Positions 1 to 6,910 of a DNA stretch of 21,820 bases are shown here, one piece after another. This DNA comes from an uncultured bacterium. Its GTDB lineage: Bacteria; Actinomycetota; Coriobacteriia; Coriobacteriales; Coriobacteriaceae. Under the pieces are notes generated by a model that ran no database searches, was not told the origin of the DNA, and saw only the letters and a list, made by a program, of their open reading frames with translations. The stretch spans positions 1-21,820 of the forward strand of contig CAJMPU010000030.1 of assembly GCA_905215505.1 (NCBI GenBank), given 5' to 3'. The translations under genes and the position numbers were made by a program. Within the stretch, counting starts at the first letter, position 1. Each line of letters opens with the position of its first letter.

Positions 1-173
1 CGTCTCCCTTCTCCGTGGCGGCACTTTTGTGCGCAGGGGAGGAAGGGCCGCCACGGAGACGTCTCCCTTCTCCGTGGCGGCACTTTTGTGCGCAGGGGAG
101 GAAGGGCCGCCACGGAGACGTCTCCCTTCTCCGTGGCGGCACTTTTGTGCGCAGGGGAGGAAGGGCCGCCACG
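1..173. repeat. 59-bp tandem repeat, three copies, with internal inverted repeat
   Basis: Two full identical 59-bp units (1-59 and 60-118) and a third nearly complete one (119-173) run head to tail; the array may extend beyond the window start. Each unit carries a 12-bp inverted repeat, CTCCGTGGCGGC at 11-22 and GCCGCCACGGAG at 47-58, so each copy can form a stem with a loop of about 24 nt. The junction between units is itself a palindrome (GGAGACGTCTCC, 55-66). There are no variable spacers. No credible gene overlaps it; the frames that stay open across it are repetitive Arg/Gly-rich artefacts. Function is unknown. Confidence 0.9.
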
Positions 174-326
174 AAATCGGCCCATCTACTACGTTTATCC
201 CCTTACCCCCAACCATGCCAAAAAACGCGAAAACAAAACCGCAGGTAGAACGCCTGCGATTTTCTGGAAAACGGGGGTATGGTTGGGGGTATCGAGTCAA
301 ACGTAGTAGATGGGCCGATTTCGTGG
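169..326. repeat. Palindromic MITE-like element with 28-bp perfect terminal inverted repeats
   Basis: The left end 169-196 and the right end 299-326 are perfect reverse complements over 28 bp, containing CCCATCTACTACGTTT and its complement. Inside, 204-216 (TACCCCCAACCAT) pairs with 279-291, and GCAGG/CCTGC at 241-257 forms the apex, so the whole element can fold into one long hairpin. It encodes nothing recognisable. It starts within the last copy of the tandem array. Size and shape fit a non-autonomous miniature transposable element or a large repetitive extragenic palindrome; no transposase is nearby. Confidence 0.8.
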
Positions 327-337
327 TTGGCGCCGCC

Positions 338-374
338 AAATGATCCCCCGGGGACGGAGGAAAACGGATCATTT
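338..374. repeat. Short palindrome AAATGATCC / GGATCATTT
   Basis: A 9-bp perfect inverted repeat (338-346 and 366-374) encloses 19 bp including CCCCGGGG. It lies between two larger palindromic elements. On the plus strand the right arm runs into a T-stretch, so it could act as a weak terminator, but no gene reads into it from the left. It is probably another small extragenic repeat. Confidence 0.55.
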
Positions 375-420
375 TTGGCCCCACGCGGCTGGTGGGTGCG
401 TTCGTGCAGGACCGTTCAAA

Positions 421-573
421 CAGAACCATGCCGTTTTCGGGGCTAAACTCAGGACTCCCATCCATACCCGCGTTTTCTGCAAAATGACGGCTCGTCTACC
501 TGCGGTTTTATTTTCACGAATATCGGCATGGTTGGGGACTCGTGACTCAGCCCCGGAAACCGGCATAGTTTTG
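421..573. repeat. Second, diverged palindromic element (inverted relative of the one at 169-326)
   Basis: The ends 421-444 and 549-573 are imperfect inverted repeats (ACCATGCCGTTTTCGGGGCT against AGCCCCGGAAACCGGCATAG), and the match continues inward to 465 and 528 with scattered mismatches. Read on the minus strand, the interior resembles the element at 169-326: CCCCAACCATGCC at 207-219 matches the complement of 525-537, and AAAACCGCAGGTAG at 235-248 matches the complement of 496-509. The two are therefore opposite-orientation members of one family. Nothing is encoded; 574-633 shows nothing further that I can name. Confidence 0.7.
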
Positions 574-633
574 AAATGGCATTAAATCGGTGGCAGCCAT
601 TTTGCTATGCCGGAGCGGTTGATCCTCGGGCAA

Positions 634-1263
634 CTACCCTCGCAGGTAGGCGATGGCGATCTGCGTGCGGTTGCGCAGGCCCATTTTGGCTAGGATCGAG
701 CTGATGTGGTTGCGCACGGTGCCTTCGCCCATATAGGCGGTGGCAGCGATCTCCTTGTTGTCGAGGCCGCGGGCGATGAGCTCGGCGACTTCGAACTCGC
801 GGTCGGTCAGGCCGGCAAAGGCCGCGGGCCGGCGGGTCGCGCCGGCCTCGTCGTCCGCCCCATCAAAATCGATGTCCTCGATCGCCTTGCCCTCGAGCAC
901 GCGTTTACCGTCCATGACCTGCGCCAACGCTGGCGGGATGACGGCGACATCGGTTTTAATCAGGTAGCCGCGGGCGCCCAGCTTGAGCGCCGACACAATG
1001 TACTCGTCATCCGAGAACGTCGTCAGAAATACCACGCGCGCCGCAGGGTCGCGCTCAAGGATCTCGCGCGCGGCCGAAAGGCCATCGCGTCCCGGCATCT
1101 GGATGTCGAGCAGCGCGATGTCGGGCGAGTGCTCGGCGTAGAGCGCGACCGCGTCGTCGCCGTTGGCGCCGGTGCCCACTACCTCGATCTGCGTCTGGGC
1201 GCCCAGGATAATCTTGAGCGAATCGACCACCAAACGGTCGTCGTCGACAACAATGAGCCTCAT
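634..1263 (-). CDS. NarL/LuxR-type response regulator
   Basis: A 209-residue cytoplasmic regulator of standard NarL/FixJ size. The receiver domain covers about residues 1-120 with the acidic cluster D7-D9, the likely phosphorylated aspartate D53 (LLDIQMPGRDG), T81/T82 and K103. A linker follows, then a LuxR-type helix-turn-helix at about 151-206 (LTDREFEVAELIARG, then NKEIA and GTVRNHISSI). Phosphorylated dimers are expected to bind DNA. The start ATG overlaps the stop of the upstream kinase gene (ATGA, 1260-1263), so the two are translationally coupled. The divergent exporter operon at 2607 is the obvious target, as in LiaSR/DesKR-type pairs, but that is inference. No terminator is evident after the stop. 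Confidence 0.95.
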   Translation of the reverse strand: MRLIVVDDDRLVVDSLKIILGAQTQIEVVGTGANGDDAVALYAEHSPDIALLDIQMPGRDGLSAAREILERDPAARVVFLTTFSDDEYIVSALKLGARGYLIKTDVAVIPPALAQVMDGKRVLEGKAIEDIDFDGADDEAGATRRPAAFAGLTDREFEVAELIARGLDNKEIAATAYMGEGTVRNHISSILAKMGLRNRTQIAIAYLRG

Positions 1264-2396
1264 CGGCCCTCATCTCCTTGCTGTTTGGGAACGGTGGCAA
1301 ACACGCGCCAGCCGCCGACGCCGGCGCGCGGGCCGGCGGTGAAGGTGCCGCCAAGCGCCTCGACGCGCTCGCGCATGGAGCCGAGCCCCATGCCCTCGGC
1401 GACGCCGCGACCGCCCGTCTGGGTCCCGCCCACGCCGTCGTCGGTAACGATGAGCTGGTAAAACGACGGATGTTCCATGCATCGTACAGTGACGGTCTGG
1501 GCGCAAGCGTGGCGCATGGTGTTGGATAGCGCCTCGCGCAGGACCGCCGCAAAGCAGTTGGCGACATTTGCGGGCGCATGCTCGGCCAAAACTTCAAGCT
1601 CAATCTGCGGGCCGCCATCCGAGCGTGCGCCTTCGACAATGCGTTCGAGCTGCACGGAAAGGTCGACGGCGTTGTCGTTGAGCGCATGGACGCTGGCGCG
1701 TACGAGCTGGAGCGCCTCGTCAACCGTGCGTTTGACGTCGGCGAAATCGACGGCGACGCCGGGCTCGTCGGCGTGGACCACGCGCAGGGCTTCGGCCTGC
1801 AGCGAGGCGCGCGTGAGCTGATGCCCGACGTTATCGTGGATCTCGCGCGCGATACGGGCGCGTTCGGCGAGCGTCGCGAGCTCGATTTCGTAGTCCTGGC
1901 GGTCGGCGAGGTCGCGGTTGCGTGCCTCGAGTGCCAGGGCGCGTTCTTGCAGCTTGTCGCGGGTGCGACGCATGCGTTTCTGTTCGCGCTCCAGCTGCGC
2001 GGTGCGCAGCGACAGCAACGTGGCAGCGATCGAAAGGATGGCGGTTAGCAACAGCGTTCGGGTGGTGAGCGCGCCGCCACGAAGGTCCGCGACGAGCGCA
2101 AAGACAAAGGCGACGCCAATGCCCAACGCGACCCAAACGCGTTCACGGCGCACGCGCCGCGCGATGTCATAGAGGGCGAGGGGCGCAAACGGCACAAACG
2201 GCGGCACGAAGACAGCCGCGATGATGTAAGCGTAACTCGCGGCCTCGCTGGCGCGCTCTCCCTGCGCGAGCTCGGCCAGTGAGGTGGCGATAACGCCAAG
2301 GCAAAACGCCGCGACCAGGCGAGCATCCACAGCAAGGCCCAGAGCGGCTGCGATACAGCACGCCAGCACGATCGATTTGTCGAAAAGCCTGTTCAT
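1260..2396 (-). CDS. Membrane sensor histidine kinase (HisKA_3 / NarX-DesK class)
   Basis: The chosen start gives 378 residues (MNRLFDKSIV...), because hydrophobic sequence begins directly after it. The frame stays open upstream to 2531 but encodes Arg-rich sequence unlike a signal. Residues 5-135 hold several membrane segments with almost no external loop, so this looks like an intramembrane-sensing kinase. A coiled linker (about 137-180) leads to the phosphoacceptor motif RIAREIHDNVGHQL with H187. The ATPase domain shows an N box (REALSNTMRH, 287-296), DDGVGG (319-324) and GMGLGSM (335-341). It pairs with the overlapping response regulator gene. The ligand is unknown; proximity to an ABC-2 exporter suggests sensing of membrane damage or a drug. 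Confidence 0.93.
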   Translation of the reverse strand: MNRLFDKSIVLACCIAAALGLAVDARLVAAFCLGVIATSLAELAQGERASEAASYAYIIAAVFVPPFVPFAPLALYDIARRVRRERVWVALGIGVAFVFALVADLRGGALTTRTLLLTAILSIAATLLSLRTAQLEREQKRMRRTRDKLQERALALEARNRDLADRQDYEIELATLAERARIAREIHDNVGHQLTRASLQAEALRVVHADEPGVAVDFADVKRTVDEALQLVRASVHALNDNAVDLSVQLERIVEGARSDGGPQIELEVLAEHAPANVANCFAAVLREALSNTMRHACAQTVTVRCMEHPSFYQLIVTDDGVGGTQTGGRGVAEGMGLGSMRERVEALGGTFTAGPRAGVGGWRVFATVPKQQGDEGR

Positions 2397-2401
2397 ACGG
2401 G

Positions 2402-2407
2402 TATTGT
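2402..2407 (-). promoter_or_regulatory. Candidate -10 box of the kinase gene; possible leaderless transcript
   Basis: On the minus strand TACAAT ends only five bases before the ATG at 2396, and no ribosome-binding site is visible between them. Transcription would begin at or next to the start codon, giving a leaderless mRNA, as is common in actinobacteria. No good -35 box is found, so this is tentative. Confidence 0.35.
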
Positions 2408-2524
2408 ACGCGAAGCCGCGCGTGGTGGAGGGACCGCCTGCGCAACTGTGACATTCCTCCCGCGCGGCAAAGCGGCGTCGATCGCTCGCGCGAGCGGGGG
2501 TTTCGCCTCTGCCCCCTCGCACTC

Positions 2525-2538
2525 GTGACAAAGCTCAC
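2525..2538. promoter_or_regulatory. Short dyad GTGA-N6-TCAC between the two-component system and the exporter
   Basis: In the divergent gap (2397-2606) a small inverted repeat, GTGACAAAGCTCAC, lies about 70 bp before the exporter ATG. A related GTGACATT is found near 2449. LuxR-type regulators often bind such short dyads, so this is a possible operator for the adjacent response regulator. The evidence is position and symmetry only. Confidence 0.25.
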
Positions 2539-2606
2539 TGGTGCGCGCCGTCCGCTCCTGCGATGATGCAATCGTACCGGGCCACGACCAACAGAAGGGC
2601 CGCCTC

Positions 2607-3545
2607 ATGACAGATATCGTCCACGTCGAAAACCTCGTCAAGCGCTACGACGATCTTATCGCGCTCGACCACTTTAACCTGAGTATTGCCCCTGGCGAGA
2701 TCTTTGGCCTGCTGGGCCCCAACGGCTCGGGCAAGACCACGTCCATCAACTGCATCCTGCAGCTGCTCGCCTACGACAAAGGCACCATCGAGCTGTTCGG
2801 CGAGCGCATGACGCCCGCCCGCTACGACCTCAAGCGCCGCATCGGTGTGGTGCCGCAGCAGGTGGCGGTGTTCGACGAGCTCACCGTGCGCGAGAACATC
2901 GACTATTTCTGCAGTCTCTACGTCAACGACCGCAAGCGCCGCCGCGCGCTGGTGGACGAGGCGATCGACTTTGTCGGCCTGGGCGACTTTACCAAGTTCC
3001 GCCCCGGCAAGCTCTCGGGCGGCCTGGCGCGTCGTCTCAACATTGCCTGCGGCATCGCGCACAAGCCCGAGCTCATCTTTTTTGACGAACCCACGGTGGC
3101 GGTCGACCCGCAAAGCCGCAACGCCATCCTGGAGGGCATCTGCCGCCTGCGCGACGAGGGCGCCACGGTGGTGTATACCAGCCATTACATGGAGGAAGTC
3201 GAGCAGATCTGCAGCCGCATCATGATCATGGACGGCGGCCGCGTGCTGGCGCAGGGCACCAACGACGAGCTCAAGCGCATGATTCAGATGGGTGAGAAGA
3301 TTGTAATCGAGGTCGGCGAGGTTCCGAGTGCGGCGCTCGGTGCCGTCGCAAGCCTGCCGCACGTTCTGGACCTTTCGGCAACGGCGGGACAGCTCACGTT
3401 TTCGTGCGAAGCGAGCCCGCACAACCTGACGGACATTCTCGATGCGCTGCGCTCGCATGACGTGCCGCTCGGCCGCATCTATTCCGAACCGCCGACCCTC
3501 AACGACGTGTTCCTCGAGATCACCGGCCGCGAGCTGCGCGACTAG
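2607..3545 (+). CDS. ABC transporter ATP-binding protein (drug-export, DrrA-like)
   Basis: A 312-residue ATPase that would energise an ABC-2 exporter from the cytoplasmic face. Visible motifs: Walker A GPNGSGKT (37-44), Q-loop VPQQ (82-85), signature LSGGLARR (136-143), Walker B LIFFDEP (156-162), D-loop VDPQS and switch H193 (TSHYMEE). A C-terminal extension of about 90 residues after the nucleotide-binding domain, as in DrrA/NatA-type proteins, ends the protein. The start at 2607 is chosen for AGAAGG at 2593-2598 and because the family's N-terminus begins at MTDIVHVENL; the frame remains open upstream to 2541. The next gene begins 9 bp after the stop, so the three exporter genes form one operon. 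The substrate cannot be told from sequence. Confidence 0.95.
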   Translation: MTDIVHVENLVKRYDDLIALDHFNLSIAPGEIFGLLGPNGSGKTTSINCILQLLAYDKGTIELFGERMTPARYDLKRRIGVVPQQVAVFDELTVRENIDYFCSLYVNDRKRRRALVDEAIDFVGLGDFTKFRPGKLSGGLARRLNIACGIAHKPELIFFDEPTVAVDPQSRNAILEGICRLRDEGATVVYTSHYMEEVEQICSRIMIMDGGRVLAQGTNDELKRMIQMGEKIVIEVGEVPSAALGAVASLPHVLDLSATAGQLTFSCEASPHNLTDILDALRSHDVPLGRIYSEPPTLNDVFLEITGRELRD

Positions 3546-3554
3546 GGGGCGGCC

Positions 3555-4742
3555 ATGTTCAACACCATCATCACCACGGTCAAGACGCTGCTGCGCCGGC
3601 CGAGCACGTGGGTCTGGGGCGCTCTCTTTCCTATCGCGCTTTCCACGATGTTCATGTTTATGTTTGCGAACCTCAGCTCCGACGGCACGGTCGACCCGGT
3701 GCCGGTTGCCGTCGTGGCGGACGAGGCCTGGGATGCCTCGACCTTTAAGGATGTGGCGGCTTCGCTTGCCAAGGCAGGCGACGACCAGCTGCTCGATGTG
3801 AGCGAGTACGAAGACTTGGCTGCCGCGAACCGTGCGCTCAAGGCCGGCGAAGTCGCGGGCGTCTACACGGTCGATGCCGCGGGCGCGCCCAAGCTTACGT
3901 TGCTTTCGAGCTACGATAGCTCGCGCGCCAGTACGGCGCTCACCGACCGCAGCATCCTGGAGACGGTGGCGAGCTCGTATACGCAAAATGTCGAGCTCAT
4001 GCGCCAGATTGCCCAAGACAACCCGGCGGCGCTCGCCGACCCGGAGGCGGTTGCGCGCGCCCTGTCGCTCGAGGGCGGAACCCGCCGCGTGAGCCTGACG
4101 CGCACCACGCCCGACGGCACGACCATTTACTACTACGCGCTCTTTGGTCTGGTCGCGATGATGTCTGCCGAGTTTGCCGCTTTGAGCGTCGTCGATTTGC
4201 AGCCCAATCTGTCGGGCCTTGGTGCGCGCCGCTGCGTGGGCGGCCTTTCCAAGACAGCGTCGCTGGCCGGCATCTTTGTCGGCTCGTGGCTGGTCTCATT
4301 TGCCTCGATGGCGGTCGCGATTGGCTACGTGCGCCTAGTCGTTGGCGTCGACTTTGGCGGGCGCGAGGGGCTGTGTCTGGTGGGCGGTGCTGCATCCGCG
4401 CTTGCCGCCACGGGCCTGGGGCTCTTTGTGGGCACGCTTCCCGTTAAGGGCGGCAAGGCGTCCAAGTCCGGTATCCTCACGGGCTTCGCTACCACGTGCG
4501 CCCTGTTCGCCGGACTCTACGGCGAGCCGGCGATGGCGCTTGCCGACGATGTCGCCCGCGCCTGCCCGGCCGAGTGCTGGCTCAACCCCGTCAAGCTCAT
4601 CTGCGACATGTTCAACCGCCTGTATTTCTTTGAGGATCTGGGGCCCTTCGCCGTCCGCGCCGGCGCGCTCGTCCTGATGACCCTGGTGTTTGTCGTCGCC
4701 GCTACGCTGATCTTTGGAAGGAGCCGCTATGAGCACCTTTAA
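3555..4742 (+). CDS. ABC-2 type permease, first subunit
   Basis: A 395-residue membrane protein with the ABC-2 architecture of one N-terminal membrane helix (about 20-40), a large external domain (about 42-190) and a C-terminal bundle of five to six helices (about 192-215, 235-265, 272-295, 305-322, 366-389). The positive N-terminus (TVKTLLRRPST) and long external loop match the ABC2_membrane_3/YhgE-like group that exports drugs, peptides or lipids. AGGGGG (3544-3549) gives a good ribosome-binding site for the ATG. It follows the ATPase by 9 bp and overlaps the second permease by 14 bp, so all three products are probably made together as one complex. Confidence 0.9.
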   Translation: MFNTIITTVKTLLRRPSTWVWGALFPIALSTMFMFMFANLSSDGTVDPVPVAVVADEAWDASTFKDVAASLAKAGDDQLLDVSEYEDLAAANRALKAGEVAGVYTVDAAGAPKLTLLSSYDSSRASTALTDRSILETVASSYTQNVELMRQIAQDNPAALADPEAVARALSLEGGTRRVSLTRTTPDGTTIYYYALFGLVAMMSAEFAALSVVDLQPNLSGLGARRCVGGLSKTASLAGIFVGSWLVSFASMAVAIGYVRLVVGVDFGGREGLCLVGGAASALAATGLGLFVGTLPVKGGKASKSGILTGFATTCALFAGLYGEPAMALADDVARACPAECWLNPVKLICDMFNRLYFFEDLGPFAVRAGALVLMTLVFVVAATLIFGRSRYEHL

Positions 4743-5934
4743 GACCGCGCTTCGCATGGCGCTCGCGCACCCGTTATACCTGCTCATCTATACGGTGTTC
4801 ATCTCGCTCATGGGCGTATTCATCGCGGCCTCGGTGAGCTGGAACTCGTCGCAGCTTACCGAGTACAAGCCCTACGACACCAATGTGATCGTGGTCGACC
4901 GCGACAATAGCGACCTTTCGCGGGCGCTTACCAAGCACCTAGGCTCACGCTTTGACCTGGTCACGGGCGTTGGTGACGACATGTACGACCTTGCGGATGC
5001 GCTCGCCAAGAGTAACAGCGCCAAGGGCAGCGCCGATTGCGTGTTCTTTATCCCGGAGGGGTTTGAGGACGATCTTGTTGCAGCCGCGCGTGCGGGGGAA
5101 GACCTGCCCAAGCTCGATGTGACGTACGGCTCCGGCACCATGGCGGCAGCGCTTTCGTCTGCCGAGGCCTCGCGGTGGGTCTCGCTCGCGGGTACTGCGG
5201 CGGCACTTGAGCCAGCTGCTTCCGACGGCGATGTCGCCAAGGCCGCCGAGCATGCTGCCGCAAAGCGTGCGGAGGTCCAGATCGAGCAGGTCAAGGTTGA
5301 CTCGACTGCCGCCGCTACACTCGAGTCGTACTTCAACTTTGGCGCGTATGCGATCATCTCGTCGGTCATCGTGTCGGTGGGGCTGGTGTTCTCGGGCATG
5401 AACGAGCCCGAGCGCGTGCGCCGCATGGAGGCCGGTCCGCTCTCCGAGCGCCAGCGTTCGCTTGCCGTGTTCGCGGCCGCCGCCGTGCTCACTGTCTGTA
5501 TCTGGTTTGTGTCGAGCATGATGGGCGTCGTGGGCTTTGCCGGCGCGGTCGCCGAGGTCGGCGTGGGCCGTGTGTGCCTGGCGCTGGCGGCAACGTTTGC
5601 CCTGGCGTGCACGCCGCTGGCCGTTGGCTTTGCCCTTTCGAGCCTGGGCGCGCGCGAAGAGCTGCTCAACGGTGTGGGCAACCTGCTTGGCTTGCTCATG
5701 ACGTTTTTGGGCGGCGCCTGGATGCCGCTTTCGATGATGGGCTCGGCCGTGCAGACGGTGGCGCACTTTGTGCCGACGTTTTGGGTGAACGACGCGATCG
5801 GCAAGGCGCTTGCCTCTGATTTGACGTCTACCGTGCTGGGCGACATCGCCTGCGACCTGGGCGTCACGGTGCTCTTTGCCGCCGCCATCGCCGCCGTAGG
5901 CCTGGCTCTCGCACACGCCAAATCCCGCGCCTAG
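4729..5934 (+). CDS. ABC-2 type permease, second subunit
   Basis: A 401-residue permease with the same layout as its neighbour: helix at about 15-37, an external domain of about 160 residues (40-200) and five C-terminal helices (about 205-223, 245-275, 281-305, 314-335, 375-396). The two permeases likely form a heterodimer over the ATPase at 2607. The ATG at 4729 lies 5 bases after GGAAGGAG (4716-4723), which decides this start over an in-frame TTG at 4714. It overlaps the end of the preceding gene by 14 bp, implying translational coupling. The external domains of the two are not obviously similar in sequence. Hairpin-rich repeats follow the stop and may end the transcript. Confidence 0.9.
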   Translation: MSTFKTALRMALAHPLYLLIYTVFISLMGVFIAASVSWNSSQLTEYKPYDTNVIVVDRDNSDLSRALTKHLGSRFDLVTGVGDDMYDLADALAKSNSAKGSADCVFFIPEGFEDDLVAAARAGEDLPKLDVTYGSGTMAAALSSAEASRWVSLAGTAAALEPAASDGDVAKAAEHAAAKRAEVQIEQVKVDSTAAATLESYFNFGAYAIISSVIVSVGLVFSGMNEPERVRRMEAGPLSERQRSLAVFAAAAVLTVCIWFVSSMMGVVGFAGAVAEVGVGRVCLALAATFALACTPLAVGFALSSLGAREELLNGVGNLLGLLMTFLGGAWMPLSMMGSAVQTVAHFVPTFWVNDAIGKALASDLTSTVLGDIACDLGVTVLFAAAIAAVGLALAHAKSRA

Positions 5935-5944
5935 CCACCTAGCC

Positions 5945-5998
5945 ATTGGGGACAGTCTTTGCCGATTCGCCGGCAGGGCTGGCAGGGACTGTCCCAAT
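5945..5998. repeat. Imperfect hairpin of the GGGGACAG repeat family
   Basis: ATTGGGGACAGT (5945-5956) and ACTGTCCCAAT (5988-5998) form the arms, with a GC-rich inner part (TTCGCCGGCAGGGCTGGCAGG). The 27 bases 5948-5974 recur exactly at 9583-9609. It sits just after the exporter operon and could also work as a terminator, though no T-run follows. Confidence 0.7.
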
Positions 5999-6033
5999 AT
6001 GTCGGCACTTGGGGACGCTCCTTTCCTGCCGGC

Positions 6034-6093
6034 ACTCATTGGGGACAGACTTAAATGAGCGATTTCACTCATTTAAGTCTGTCCCCAATGAGT
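6034..6093. repeat. Perfect 26-bp hairpin, GGGGACAG repeat family
   Basis: The arms 6034-6059 and 6068-6093 are exact reverse complements over 26 bp with an 8-base loop. The right part, 6066-6093, recurs exactly at 9621-9648. A further GGGGAC remnant (6011-6016) lies between this and the previous hairpin. A stem this long and perfect suggests recent formation or active maintenance; it can also halt transcription from either side. Confidence 0.85.
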
Positions 6094-6142
6094 AGGTTGG
6101 AAAAAAGCCGCGCACGTCGCTTAAAAATAGTTCGCCCGGGTT

Positions 6143-6148
6143 TACTAT
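6143..6148 (+). promoter_or_regulatory. Candidate -10 box for the MacB-like operon
   Basis: TACTAT lies 41 bases before the ATG at 6189 in an AT-rich patch that contrasts with the surrounding DNA; TTAAAA at 6121-6126 with a 16-bp spacer is a weak -35 candidate. This is the only promoter-like sequence between the repeats and the gene. Confidence 0.4.
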
Positions 6149-6188
6149 TAGCCTAGAAAGTAGCAGGTGGCTAACAACGGGGGATAAG

Positions 6189-6902
<714 letters not shown>

Positions 6903-6910
6903 GCGGCGCC

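Noticed and set aside
1..173. Tandem repeat as a possible CRISPR array
   Set aside because: Units are directly contiguous and identical with no variable spacers, and no cas genes are in the window.
15..343. Small plus-strand open frames across the tandem array
   Set aside because: They exist in several frames because the 59-bp unit shifts phase; the products are repetitive and Arg/Gly-rich with no ribosome-binding site.
2397..2531. 45-residue N-terminal extension of the sensor kinase
   Set aside because: The extension is Arg-rich without signal or domain and would cover the intergenic control region; hydrophobic sequence starts right after the ATG at 2396.
2535..4016. Long minus-strand open frame opposite the exporter ATPase and first permease
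   Set aside because: Antisense shadow with the same biased composition; the plus-strand genes have clear motifs and ribosome-binding sites.
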